The position numbers were made by a program, and so were the translations under genes. Source: SIG307 sp964609025 (GTDB lineage: Bacteria; Bacillota; Clostridia; Lachnospirales; Lachnospiraceae). Taken from it: DNA of 64,000 nt. This document shows positions 43,362 through 51,879 of this stretch, one piece after another. The notes below the pieces were generated by a model, which made no database searches, was not told where the DNA came from, and saw nothing but the letters and a program-made list of their open reading frames with translations. The stretch's first letter is position 1. Every line of letters starts with the position of its first letter. The DNA is taken from positions 17,009 to 81,008 of the forward strand of contig CAZSQM010000012.1 in NCBI GenBank assembly GCA_964609025.1, given 5' to 3'.

Positions 43362-44663
43362 ATGAGAACAATTCGTTTGACACAGGAAAGTAAAAAGAAT
43401 ATTTTAGAGGATTTGTTAAAGCGCAGCCCGAACCAGTATCAGGAGTATACGGAGAAGGTAGAGGCAATTTTAAAGGAAGTGAGAGAGCGCGGCGATGCGG
43501 CGGTATTTGAATTTACAAAAAGATTCGATAAGGCGGAGCTGACACCGGCAACCGTCCGTGTAACGGAAGAGGAAATTGCGGAGGCTTATGAAAAGCTTCC
43601 GGCAAGAACCGTAGAAGTCATCCGCAAGGCGATTGTCAATATTCGTGCCTATCACGAGAAGCAGAGAAGAAACAGCTGGTTTGACGCTAAGCCGGACGGA
43701 ACGATTTTAGGACAGAAAATTACCCCGATTGCTTCGGTCGGCGTTTATGTACCGGGCGGTAAGGCGGCGTACCCGTCTTCCGTTCTGATGAACGTACTTC
43801 CGGCAAAGGTAGCGGGTGTTACGCGCATCGCTATGGTAACGCCGCCGGGAGCGGACGGCAAGGTATACGAGGGAACCTTAGTTGCCGCAAAGGAAGCCGG
43901 AGTAACGGAGATTTACAAGGTGGGCGGCGCACAGGCAATCGGCGCGCTTGCATACGGTACTGCGTGTATTCCGAAGGTCGATAAGATTGTAGGACCGGGG
44001 AATATTTATGTGGCTCTTGCCAAAAAAGCGGTGTACGGACATGTCAGCATTGACTCCATTGCCGGACCGAGCGAAATACTGGTGCTTGCCGATGAAACCG
44101 CCAACCCGACCTATGTGGCGGCGGATTTGCTTTCCCAGGCAGAGCATGACGAACTGGCGTCCGCTATTTTAATTACCACGAGCGAAGAGCTTGCAAAGAA
44201 GGTAAGCGCAGAGGTGGACCGCTTTGTGGCACAGCTTACCAGAAAGAGCATTTTGGAAAAGTCACTGGAAAATTACGGGTACATTCTGCTGGCGGATACG
44301 ATGGAAGAAGCGATTAACGCAGTCAACGAGATTGCTTCGGAGCATTTGGAACTGGTAACGAAGGATGCGTTTACGGTGATGACGAAAATCAGAAACGCCG
44401 GGGCTATCTTTATCGGAGAATATTCCAGCGAGCCGCTCGGCGACTATTTCGCGGGACCGAACCATGTGCTTCCGACCAACGGCACGGCAAAGTTTTTCTC
44501 GCCGCTTGAGGTAGATGATTTTATTAAGAAGTCCAGTATTATCTCTTATTCCAGAGAAGCGCTGGAACCGATACACGAGGATATCATCGACTTTGCCAAA
44601 GCGGAAGGCCTGACGGCACATGCAAATTCGATTGCGGTACGGTTCGGAAAGGAAGTTAAGTAG
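43362..44663 (+). CDS. hisD: Histidinol dehydrogenase
   Basis: A 433-aa zinc enzyme performing the last two oxidations, histidinol to histidine. PGGKAAYPSSVLMN, GPGNIYVALAKK, SIAGPSEILVLAD and LLSQAEHDELASAIL hold NAD and zinc ligands, with GPNHVLPTNGTAKF near the C-terminus. Length fits the family (about 430). RBS AGAGGAAGG; 69 bp after hisG. Confidence 0.97.
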   Translation: MRTIRLTQESKKNILEDLLKRSPNQYQEYTEKVEAILKEVRERGDAAVFEFTKRFDKAELTPATVRVTEEEIAEAYEKLPARTVEVIRKAIVNIRAYHEKQRRNSWFDAKPDGTILGQKITPIASVGVYVPGGKAAYPSSVLMNVLPAKVAGVTRIAMVTPPGADGKVYEGTLVAAKEAGVTEIYKVGGAQAIGALAYGTACIPKVDKIVGPGNIYVALAKKAVYGHVSIDSIAGPSEILVLADETANPTYVAADLLSQAEHDELASAILITTSEELAKKVSAEVDRFVAQLTRKSILEKSLENYGYILLADTMEEAINAVNEIASEHLELVTKDAFTVMTKIRNAGAIFIGEYSSEPLGDYFAGPNHVLPTNGTAKFFSPLEVDDFIKKSSIISYSREALEPIHEDIIDFAKAEGLTAHANSIAVRFGKEVK

Positions 44664-44800
44664 AACCGTCATCAAAACAGTGCTCCGGCAGATACCGTCG
44701 GAGAATGTCCCTCAACAAGCAGAAATTCAGGAGGCTTGAAAACGGTCTTGTCCGCCTGGTTTGGTACAGGCGCACAGGTGCGGAAAGAAAGGAGAAGGCT

Positions 44801-45385
44801 ATGCGGAGCGTAAAGGTAGAGCGGAATACAAAGGAAACACAGATTGTCTGTGAATTGAATCTGGACGGAACCGGAGCGACCAAAATAGATACCGGAATCG
44901 GTTTTTTCGACCATATGTTAAACAGTTTTGCAAGACACGGTTTCTTTGACCTTACCTTGTCGGTAAAGGGCGATTTGTATGTGGACTGTCACCACACGAT
45001 TGAAGATACGGGAATTGTTCTGGGGCAGGCAATCAAAGAAGCCCTCGGCAACAAGGAGGGGATTGCAAGATACGGGTCCTTTCTTTTGCCGATGGATGAA
45101 ACGCTGGTGCTTTGTGCCGTGGATTTGTCGGGACGTCCGTACTTAAATTTTGACATGACCTTTACGACAGACCGGGTCGGCTATTATGACACGGAGATGG
45201 TACGCGAGTTTTTCTATGCCGTATCCTACTCCGCAGGCATGAATCTCCACTTAAAGCAGCTGGACGGAACGAATAACCACCATTTGATGGAAGCGGCGTA
45301 TAAGGCGTTTGCGAAGGCGCTTGATATGGCGTCTGCGGCAGAGCCGCGCTTAGTAGGAACCCTGTCTACCAAGGGAACGTTATAG
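44801..45385 (+). CDS. hisB: Imidazoleglycerol-phosphate dehydratase
   Basis: A 194-aa, manganese-dependent dehydratase, monofunctional (no histidinol-phosphatase domain). The two His-rich motifs GFFDHMLNSFARHGFF and VDCHHTIEDTGI and the second-half pair FFYAVSYSAGMNLHL and NNHHLMEAAYKAFAKAL are intact. ATG 44801 follows AAAGGAGAAGG. The 137-bp gap after hisD contains a weak hairpin but no gene; a hisC or hisH gene is not present in it. Confidence 0.97.
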   Translation: MRSVKVERNTKETQIVCELNLDGTGATKIDTGIGFFDHMLNSFARHGFFDLTLSVKGDLYVDCHHTIEDTGIVLGQAIKEALGNKEGIARYGSFLLPMDETLVLCAVDLSGRPYLNFDMTFTTDRVGYYDTEMVREFFYAVSYSAGMNLHLKQLDGTNNHHLMEAAYKAFAKALDMASAAEPRLVGTLSTKGTL

Positions 45386-45394
45386 GAGGAAACG

Positions 45395-46114
45395 ATGAAA
45401 TTATATCCGGCGATTGATATTAAAAACGGGCAGTGCGTAAGGCTCTGTCAGGGAGTGTTTTCCGATGTGAATGTGTATGCGGAAAAGCCGTATACGGTAG
45501 CGAAGGAGTTTGAGGCGGCAGGCGCGTCTTTTCTTCATATTGTGGATTTGGACGGTGCGCTGGCGGGGCATACCGCGAACGCCGAAGCAATTTCCGAAAT
45601 TGTAGAGCATGTTTCGATAAAAACGGAAATCGGCGGCGGTATTCGTAGCATAGAAGATATCAAACGGAAGTTGAATTTAGGACTGAATCGTGTTATCATA
45701 GGTACGAAGGCAGTAAAAGAACCGCAGTTTATCAAAGAAGCGATTGCGCGTTTCGGCGCGGAGAAAATCGTGATCGGAATTGACGCGAAGGACGGGACGG
45801 TTGCCATCGAAGGCTGGGAAACGCTAAGCGACCAAAAGGCAGTGACGTTTGCCCTGGAGATGAAGGCTTTGGGTGCGACGACGGTGATTTACACCGATAT
45901 TGCGAGGGACGGTATGCTTTCCGGTCCGAATTTTGAACGCACGGAGGAAATGATACGGGCTACCGGCATGGAAATTATTGCGTCCGGCGGAGTATCCTCT
46001 ATGGAGGACTTGGTCCGTCTGGAGAAAATCGGAGCAGCCGGTGCGATTATCGGTAAGGCAATCTATGAGAAAAGGGTTAATCTTGCCGAAGCAGTGGCAC
46101 GGTTTGAACGGTAG
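45395..46114 (+). CDS. hisA: ProFAR isomerase HisA
   Basis: A 239-aa TIM barrel that isomerises ProFAR to PRFAR. Catalytic Asp8 lies in YPAIDIKNGQCVRL and the second Asp in VIYTDIARDGMLSGPN. Phosphate-binding loops are EIGGGIRS and IASGGVSS. Ten bp after hisB. The presence of Asp8 and the GMLSGPN loop separates it from HisF. Confidence 0.96.
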   Translation: MKLYPAIDIKNGQCVRLCQGVFSDVNVYAEKPYTVAKEFEAAGASFLHIVDLDGALAGHTANAEAISEIVEHVSIKTEIGGGIRSIEDIKRKLNLGLNRVIIGTKAVKEPQFIKEAIARFGAEKIVIGIDAKDGTVAIEGWETLSDQKAVTFALEMKALGATTVIYTDIARDGMLSGPNFERTEEMIRATGMEIIASGGVSSMEDLVRLEKIGAAGAIIGKAIYEKRVNLAEAVARFER

Positions 46115-46178
46115 GCTGTCTGCCGGAAAAGAAAGCGGATTGTCTGCTCATGCGTGAATAAAAAGTGAAGGAGAAGGT

Positions 46179-47456
46179 ATGCGAAAGAAATTATTTGCTT
46201 ATATCAATACGGAGAGTGAATTTGAGGAGAACGTGGCAGAGGCGGTCAACCGTTATTTCTTAAACGGCGCGGACGGTCTGTTCCTTTACAGCTATATTGC
46301 CGAGGATGCGTACAAAGAGGAGTTTTTTCACATGATAAAGCGTGTGACGCAGGATTTGGCGCTGCCTTATTACGTCGGCTGTCATGTGGCACGGTTTGAG
46401 GATGTAAAGAAAGCATTTTATACCGGTGCGTCTGCGGTAGTGATTCCTGCGGATGAGCTTGGGAACTGGGATGTTATCAGAGAGTCGGTGGGACGCTTCG
46501 GCAGCGAAAAAATCTTTGTGGAACTGAATGCGGCAAAGGCGGATACCGAGGAGGGGCTTGCGGCGCTTTCCGCTAAGGCGGCAAAGGCGTGTGAGCTTGG
46601 CGCGGGAGGACTGATGTTGAAACATGTCACCATCGGACCGCGCATGTCGGCATATTTGAAGACGTTACAGGTTCCGGTGATGGTGCGCGACAGCCTGGTG
46701 AGAAATTCCGTGGAGGAACTGCTCGGTACGGAGGGCGTGTCTATTTTGGCTACCAATTACTACAAGAATAAGGATATTCGCAGAGTAAAAGAGACTCTGA
46801 CGGTCAGCGGTATTGATATGTATCATCTGGAAAGCTCCCTTCCGTTTTCCGAGTTTAAAAAGGACGGAAACGGCCTGGTTCCGGTTGTGGTACAGGATTA
46901 CCGCAGCAATGAGGTTTTAATGCTTGCATATATGAACGAGGAGTCGTATAATAAAACCATAGAGGACGGGCGCATGACGTATTATTCCCGCAGCCGCAAA
47001 GAGCTTTGGCTCAAAGGGGAAACCTCCGGCAATTACCAGTATGTCAAGTCCCTTGCGATTGACTGTGACAGGGATACCATCCTAGCCAAGGTTTATCCGG
47101 TAGGTCCGGCATGCCATACGGGACATACGACCTGCTTCTTTACGGAGCTTACGGAAGGAAGTACGGAGGAACCGGCTCCGAAGGAAGTGCTGGAGGAACT
47201 TTATTCGACGATTGTAGACCGAAAGGCGCATCCGAAGGAAGGTTCTTATACCAACTATCTTTTTGAAAAAGGAATCGATAAGATTTTAAAGAAGTGCGGC
47301 GAGGAAGCAACGGAAATCGTTATTGCGGCAAAGAATCCGGAGGCAGAGGAGTTAAAGTACGAAATTGCGGACTTTTTATATCATCTGTCGGTGCTTATGG
47401 TAGAGTGCGGCTTAAGCTGGGACGATGTTATGACGGAGTTAGCACACCGGAGATAA
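46179..47456 (+). CDS. hisIE: Fusion of a degenerate HisF-like barrel with HisI and HisE
   Basis: A 425-aa protein, roughly twice the length of a normal HisIE. Residues about 230-325 are HisI, phosphoribosyl-AMP cyclohydrolase (VQDYRSNEVLMLAYMNEESY, SRSRKELWLKGETSGN and the zinc site GPACHTGHTTCFF). Residues about 335-423 are HisE, the PRA-PP pyrophosphohydrolase (KGIDKILKKCGEEATEIVIAAKN, EIADFLYHLSVLM). Residues 1-222 look like a HisF/HisA-type barrel (NGADGLFLYSY, FEDVKKAFYTGASAVVIPA, CELGAGGLMLKHV, SILATNYYKNKDIRRVKETL). The two catalytic Asp positions are lost: the first strand has no DV/DI-x-x-G motif and VELNAAK replaces VAIDAK. It is expected to work as HisIE with a structural or regulatory N-terminal domain. 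Confidence 0.88.
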   Translation: MRKKLFAYINTESEFEENVAEAVNRYFLNGADGLFLYSYIAEDAYKEEFFHMIKRVTQDLALPYYVGCHVARFEDVKKAFYTGASAVVIPADELGNWDVIRESVGRFGSEKIFVELNAAKADTEEGLAALSAKAAKACELGAGGLMLKHVTIGPRMSAYLKTLQVPVMVRDSLVRNSVEELLGTEGVSILATNYYKNKDIRRVKETLTVSGIDMYHLESSLPFSEFKKDGNGLVPVVVQDYRSNEVLMLAYMNEESYNKTIEDGRMTYYSRSRKELWLKGETSGNYQYVKSLAIDCDRDTILAKVYPVGPACHTGHTTCFFTELTEGSTEEPAPKEVLEELYSTIVDRKAHPKEGSYTNYLFEKGIDKILKKCGEEATEIVIAAKNPEAEELKYEIADFLYHLSVLMVECGLSWDDVMTELAHRR

Positions 47457-47515
47457 AAGAGAAAGATGCGGCAGAACGGCGTTTGTTGCAGGATTGAAGA
47501 AAGGCGGTAGACAGT

Positions 47516-47647
47516 ATGGAGTTTTTAAAAGCGTTGCTTACGGAAAGTATTCAGTTTGTTGTGATGGCAGCAGTGGCCTTTGGCGCGATTCTGCTCGGAA
47601 TTAAGCTACGCCGCAGAAAAAATGCGGCGGCAGAGGAAAACGAGTAA
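47516..47647 (+). CDS. Small single-helix membrane protein (43 aa)
   Basis: A 43-codon gene: MEFLKALLTESIQFVVMAAV at the start, a hydrophobic helix (about 12-32), then a basic IKLRRRKN stop-transfer and an acidic tail. The RBS GAAAGGCGG lies 7 bp upstream of the ATG at 47516. It follows hisIE by 59 bp on the same strand. Proteins of this size and layout often sit next to transporters or enzymes in Lachnospiraceae; a role in holding a complex at the membrane is possible but unproven. Confidence 0.68.
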   Translation: MEFLKALLTESIQFVVMAAVAFGAILLGIKLRRRKNAAAEENE

Positions 47648-47671
47648 ATTGTACAAAGAGAACGAGCTTAC

Positions 47672-47758
47672 GGGGCTGTCGCAAAATTTTGCGCGGTCCC
47701 ATTCTTATGTCCGGGGATAAATCAATGGGCGGGCAGACCGCTTTCGTCAGTGTCTGCC
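47672..47758 (+). promoter_or_regulatory. Structured leader with alternative hairpins upstream of the MATE gene
   Basis: Hairpin 1 (47672-47700) pairs GGGGCTGTCGCAAAA with TTTTGCGCGGTCCC (one bulge, wobbles). Hairpin 2 (47698-47729) pairs CCCATT with AATGGG and uses the same CCC, so the two cannot form together. Hairpin 3 (47732-47758) is GGCAGAC/GTCTGCC with a 13-nt loop. No known riboswitch consensus was recognised. Confidence 0.5.
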
Positions 47759-47821
47759 GGGTGTAAGAATCCGCTGTGCAGTAGTTGTGAAAGTTTGTTT
47801 TTGTGATAGAGGAGAGAAACA

Positions 47822-49213
47822 ATGTTATACAAGTTAAAGAACCGGTATATCGGAAATAAAGCGTTTTACCGGATGACGCTTGCGATTGCGGTGCCGATTA
47901 TGATTCAGAACGGTATTTCGAATTTCGTGAGTATGTTGGATAATATTATGGTGGGCAGAGTCGGGACCGAGCAGATGACCGGCGTTGCGATTGTGAATCA
48001 GCTTATTTTTGTATTTAACTTAATGATTTTCGGCGCGGTTTCCGGAGCCGGTATTTTCGGTGCGCAGTTTTACGGAAACGGCGACCAAAAGGGGGTACGG
48101 GATACCTTCCGCTTTAAAATGATAAGCTGTGCGCTGCTTACCTGTGCCGGGATTTTGGTTTTCCTCTTATTTGGGGACAGGTTAATCCGGCTGTATTTGC
48201 AGGGAGAAGGAACAGCGGAGGCGATTGAAGCAAGTTTCGGTTATGCAAAGCAGTATTTGCAGATTATGTTAATCGGGCTTGTGCCGTTTTTTATTTCCCA
48301 GTGTTATTCCGCAACCCTTCGCGAAACGGGTGAAACGCTGTTGCCGATGAAGTCGGGGGTGATTGCGGTATGTGTCAATGTCTGCTTTAATGCGCTGTTG
48401 ATTTTCGGTCTGTGCGGCTTTCCGAAGCTCGGTGCCGCCGGAGCTGCAATAGCGACGGTGCTTTCCCGCTTTGTCGAGGCGGCGGTTGTGATTACCGCAA
48501 CCCATAAAAACAAGAAAAAATACGTCTTTATCGAGGGGGCCTATCAGAGCTTTAAGGTGCCGGGGCAGCTTGTGGCCGGCATTTTAAAAAAGGGCGTGCC
48601 GCTTTTGTTAAACGAAACCCTTTGGGCAGGCAGCATGGCGGTGCTGACGCAGTGCTATTCGCTGCGCGGTTACGATGTGGTATCCGCAGTGAATATTGCG
48701 TCGACAATTACGAATGTGTTTAATGTTTCCTTTATTGCCATGGGAAACGCCATCGGCATTATCATCGGACAGATGTTAGGCGGCGGAAAGATGGACGAGG
48801 CGGTAGACGCAAACCGGAAGCTTACGGTGTTTTCCATTGCAATCTGTCTGGTGTTCGGAGCGGGACTTGCGGCAGCAGCGCCGTTCTTCCCAAAGATTTA
48901 TAATGCGGAGGAGGCTATCCGCGGCATGGCGACGAGCTTTATTCTGGTTTCTGCCTGCTGCATGCCGATCGGTGCCCTTGCAAACGCCTGCTATTTTACC
49001 TTACGCTCCGGCGGAAAAACCTTTGTTACGGTGCTGTTTGACAGCTGCTATGCGTGGGTTATCGTTGTTCCGTTAGCGTACTGCTTAAGCCGGTTTACGG
49101 GACTTCCGATTGTACCGCTTTACCTGTGCTGCCAGTTAGTCGAAATCGGAAAGTGTATTATCGGTATGATTATGATTAAAAGCGGCGTCTGGATTCAGAA
49201 GATTGTCGCATAA
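47822..49213 (+). CDS. MATE-family multidrug efflux transporter
   Basis: A 463-aa membrane protein with twelve predicted helices in two pseudo-symmetric halves (for example VPIMIQNGISNFVSMLDNIMVGRVG and GVPLLLNETLWAGSMAVLTQCYSLRG). It exports cationic drugs or metabolites against Na+ or H+. Length is typical. It is preceded by a 174-bp leader with alternative hairpins and followed 45 bp later by an AlkD-like repair gene. Confidence 0.94.
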   Translation: MLYKLKNRYIGNKAFYRMTLAIAVPIMIQNGISNFVSMLDNIMVGRVGTEQMTGVAIVNQLIFVFNLMIFGAVSGAGIFGAQFYGNGDQKGVRDTFRFKMISCALLTCAGILVFLLFGDRLIRLYLQGEGTAEAIEASFGYAKQYLQIMLIGLVPFFISQCYSATLRETGETLLPMKSGVIAVCVNVCFNALLIFGLCGFPKLGAAGAAIATVLSRFVEAAVVITATHKNKKKYVFIEGAYQSFKVPGQLVAGILKKGVPLLLNETLWAGSMAVLTQCYSLRGYDVVSAVNIASTITNVFNVSFIAMGNAIGIIIGQMLGGGKMDEAVDANRKLTVFSIAICLVFGAGLAAAAPFFPKIYNAEEAIRGMATSFILVSACCMPIGALANACYFTLRSGGKTFVTVLFDSCYAWVIVVPLAYCLSRFTGLPIVPLYLCCQLVEIGKCIIGMIMIKSGVWIQKIVA

Positions 49214-49258
49214 TACGCGGAAAGCTCTCGGGCTTTGGAAAGGAAGGACATAAGGAGT

Positions 49259-49948
49259 ATGAATTGGAAAACTGAGTTGGAACCCAGACTTCGTGCGCTT
49301 GCCACGGAGCGGCAGGCAAAGTTCAGCAGTTCTCTGACCCCGAACTGTAAGCCGATGCTCGGCGTAAAGCTGCCGGAACTGCGGAAAATCGCAAAAGAGA
49401 TTGCAAAGGAGGATTACCGCGGTTTTTTAGAGGAATGTCCGGATACTTACTTTGAGTACGAAACGTTGCAGGCATATGTACTCGGATATGCCAGAGATGA
49501 TCTTGATACCATACTGTCTTACGCGGACCGTTTTTTGCCGAAAATCAAGGACTGGTCGGTCAGTGACAGCTTTTGCCAGAATTTCTCCGTTGCAAGAAAG
49601 TATCCTGAGCGCGTCTGGGACTGGCTGATGTCCTATGCAAAACGGGAAGAAGAATTTCCGCAGCGGGTAACGGCAGTGCTTCTGATGAGCCATTTTCTGA
49701 CGGAGGAGTATATTGACCGGGTTCTTGCGGTAATGGATACGTTACAGTATGACGGGTATTACACGAAAATGGGCGTGGCGTGGTGCGTCGCTACTGCCTA
49801 TGCCAAGTTTCCGAAGCAGACCGCAACGTATTTGGAGAGGAACAAGCTGCGGGACTGGACCTATAACAAAGCAATCCAGAAGATGTGCGAGTCCTACCGG
49901 GTAGCGGAGGAGGACAAGGCGTACTGGAAGGCAAGGAAAAGAAAGTAA
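49259..49948 (+). CDS. AlkD-like DNA alkylation repair protein
   Basis: A 229-aa all-helical HEAT-like repeat protein of the DNA alkylation repair (AlkD) family. Segments LGVKLPELRKIAKEIAKE, YEALTLQ-like FEYETLQAYVLGYAR, IKDWSVSDSFCQNF and KMGVAWCVATAYAKFP match the family; the D/W pair of DWSVSD is where the base-excising Asp of AlkD usually lies. It would remove bulky alkylated purines. ATG 49259 is chosen because TAAGGAG precedes it. Some members of the family lack glycosylase activity. Confidence 0.9.
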   Translation: MNWKTELEPRLRALATERQAKFSSSLTPNCKPMLGVKLPELRKIAKEIAKEDYRGFLEECPDTYFEYETLQAYVLGYARDDLDTILSYADRFLPKIKDWSVSDSFCQNFSVARKYPERVWDWLMSYAKREEEFPQRVTAVLLMSHFLTEEYIDRVLAVMDTLQYDGYYTKMGVAWCVATAYAKFPKQTATYLERNKLRDWTYNKAIQKMCESYRVAEEDKAYWKARKRK

Positions 49949-49965
49949 AGCAATTCGCCACGCCC

Positions 49966-50001
49966 GAGCCATCGCGCGCTTAATGCGACAGCCTCTTTTT
50001 T
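49966..50001 (+). terminator. Terminator between the AlkD-like gene and aroE
   Basis: GAGCCATCGC pairs with GCGACAG-CCTC (one bulge, two wobbles) and is followed by TTTTTT on the + strand, ending the MATE/AlkD unit. Confidence 0.75.
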
Positions 50002-50005
50002 CGTA

Positions 50006-50776
50006 TTAGTACAATGTATCCCGAATCATCTGTGTTACTTCATCGATCTTTGCTTCATCTAATCTTTTATCAAGGAAATGCTGGGCGGCGAAAAACGCCT
50101 GAGCCACTAACATCTGAAGACCGTTTACGGCAATCAGTCCGCGGGACTTCGCCTGCGCGAGCAGTCTGGTGACTTCCGGGTTGTAGATAACGTCCACTAC
50201 CGCGGTGAGTCCGGTAAACGGAGTCAAATCAATCGGAGCGGCGTCTACCTTCGGATACATACCGACCGGGCTTGTGTTGACCAAAACGGTAGCGTCGGTA
50301 TGGAGGCGGTTCACTTCTTCGTAGGTACATACGCCTTCTGCCGGTAAAATATCAACGATAATGATTTCTTTTGCCGAGAGGTCCCGCAGGACAGCCAAAA
50401 CTGCCTGAGCCGCGCCGCCGTTTCCGAGGACGATTACCTTTTTGCCGGTCACATTGATATTGTTTTTCTTTAAGGTATAGGAAAAACCGTCGTAATCGGT
50501 GTTGTAGCCGGTCAGCTTACCGCCTTTGTTTACGATGGTGTTGACCGCACCGATGTTTCGGGCGCGTGCGTCCATGGAATCTAAGAAAGGGATAACCTCC
50601 CGTTTATACGGAATCGTAACATTCACGGCGGCAAACTCCTTTGCCGTCATAAATTTTGTCAGTTCCTCTCTGGAAAGCGGAATCAGTTCGTAGGTGTAAT
50701 CCGCCAAAGCCTCATGGATTTGTTTGGAATAGCTATGGGATAAATGCTCCCCTAAAAGACCGTATTTTGCAGACAT
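50006..50776 (-). CDS. aroE: Shikimate dehydrogenase
   Basis: A 256-aa NADP-dependent enzyme of the shikimate pathway. Start SAKYGLLGEHLSHSYSKQIHEAL carries the substrate SxS motif; VNVTIPYKREVIPFLD contains the catalytic Lys; NTIVN and GYNTDYDGF hold the catalytic Asp; VLGNGGAAQAVL is the nucleotide fold. It is slightly shorter than E. coli AroE (272). It is transcribed against its neighbours from its own promoter at 50810-50838, and RBS AGGAGG is present. Confidence 0.95.
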   Translation of the reverse strand: MSAKYGLLGEHLSHSYSKQIHEALADYTYELIPLSREELTKFMTAKEFAAVNVTIPYKREVIPFLDSMDARARNIGAVNTIVNKGGKLTGYNTDYDGFSYTLKKNNINVTGKKVIVLGNGGAAQAVLAVLRDLSAKEIIIVDILPAEGVCTYEEVNRLHTDATVLVNTSPVGMYPKVDAAPIDLTPFTGLTAVVDVIYNPEVTRLLAQAKSRGLIAVNGLQMLVAQAFFAAQHFLDKRLDEAKIDEVTQMIRDTLY

Positions 50777-50809
50777 AAGTCAAGCCTCCTTTGTTCAGAT
50801 ATACCACAA

Positions 50810-50838
50810 AGTATAGCATAGGCGGGAGCGGTTTGCAA
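50810..50838 (-). promoter_or_regulatory. Promoter of aroE
   Basis: On the minus strand TTGCAA (50833-50838) and TATACT (50810-50815) are 17 bp apart, 33 bp before the aroE start codon. Confidence 0.75.
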
Positions 50839-50846
50839 GAAAAAGG

Positions 50847-50874
50847 GTATATTTTACGGCTTGTTTCATATATT
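50847..50874 (+). promoter_or_regulatory. Candidate sigma-E promoter of the spoIIIA operon
   Basis: GTATATT (50847-50853), 13-bp spacer, CATATATT (50867-50874). This fits the mother-cell sigma-E pattern (roughly kmATATT, 13-15 bp, CATAcAnT) and lies 87 bp before spoIIIAA. No sigma-A promoter is seen facing this way. In Bacillus the operon is sigma-E dependent. Confidence 0.6.
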
Positions 50875-50961
50875 GTGGTAAGACGGAAATGCAGGGCGGG
50901 CAGCAGGCAGGGAGGGCGGACATACGGGGTCGAAACTCTGCCGGAAAGGAAGGAACGTGCG

Positions 50962-51876
50962 ATGCGGGTAGTTCATATGCTGCCGGAGCAGCTGCGGAAT
51001 ATCATTCTTCGTTCTGCCGTACCGGAGGCGGAATTGAGGGAGATACGTCTTCGGACGGGACGTGGACTGATTGCGGAAACGGCGGACGGGGAGAAGCTGT
51101 TGGCAAAGGACGGGCGGAGCGTTTGTCTGGAGGAGGAAGCGTACCGGGTAACGAAGGAAGATATCAAAACAGCGCTGGAGCTTTTTACGGGGTATTCGGT
51201 GTATGCGTTTGAGGACGAGCTGAGGCAGGGGTATTTTACCGTGGAAGGCGGACACCGCATCGGTGTGGCGGGACGTGTTGTGGCGGAAAACGGGCGGGTA
51301 CTCCGTCTGAATGACATTTCATTTCTGAACATCCGGATTGCCCACGAGTGCAGGAATTGCAGCAGAGAGCTTTTTAAGCGCCTGTACGGAGAAAAACGGC
51401 TTTACCATACCTTGCTTTTTGCACCTGCGGGCTGCGGGAAAACAACATTTTTGCGGGACTTGATACGGCTGCTTTCCGAAGCGGGTGTGCGGGTCGGCGT
51501 GGCGGACGAGCGTTCCGAACTGGCGGCATGCTATCATGGGATTCCGCAGCATGATCTGGGGCTGCGCACGGATGTAATGGACGGGTGTCCGAAGGCGGAA
51601 GCGATGCAGATGTTATTGCGTTCCATGACACCTCAGGTGTTGGCGGCGGATGAAATCGGTCTGCCGGAGGATGTGCTTGCGATTCGTGCGGCGGCGGGAA
51701 GCGGCTGTAAGGTTCTGGCAAGCGCCCACGGCGGTACGCTTTCGGAGGTGCAGCAAAATCCGATGTTAAGAGAACTGTGGGAGGAACGTAGATTTGAACG
51801 ATATGTATGCCTGGAAAAAAATAAAAAAGGCTTCGGAGTAAGGGCCGTTTATGACGCAGAAGGGGGGAGGCTTTAA
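50962..51876 (+). CDS. spoIIIAA: Stage III sporulation protein AA
   Basis: A 304-aa secretion-type ATPase of the mother cell-forespore channel (A-Q complex). Walker A is APAGCGKTTFLRDL, Walker B-like LAADEIGLPEDV, with ATPase helper motifs GVADERSELA and ASAHGGTLSEVQ. The N-terminal domain (LREIRLRTGRGLI, GHRIGVAGR) is typical. ATG 50962 is preferred; the longer frame starts in the promoter. Full spoIIIAA-AH order follows, with overlaps or short gaps. Confidence 0.95.
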   Translation: MRVVHMLPEQLRNIILRSAVPEAELREIRLRTGRGLIAETADGEKLLAKDGRSVCLEEEAYRVTKEDIKTALELFTGYSVYAFEDELRQGYFTVEGGHRIGVAGRVVAENGRVLRLNDISFLNIRIAHECRNCSRELFKRLYGEKRLYHTLLFAPAGCGKTTFLRDLIRLLSEAGVRVGVADERSELAACYHGIPQHDLGLRTDVMDGCPKAEAMQMLLRSMTPQVLAADEIGLPEDVLAIRAAAGSGCKVLASAHGGTLSEVQQNPMLRELWEERRFERYVCLEKNKKGFGVRAVYDAEGGRL

Positions 51877-51879
51877 GCA

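Noticed and set aside
47665..47701. Insertion-sequence end (GGGGCTGTCGCAAAA resembles some IS termini)
   Set aside because: No transposase, no matching opposite end and no target duplication were found; it is treated as a leader hairpin.
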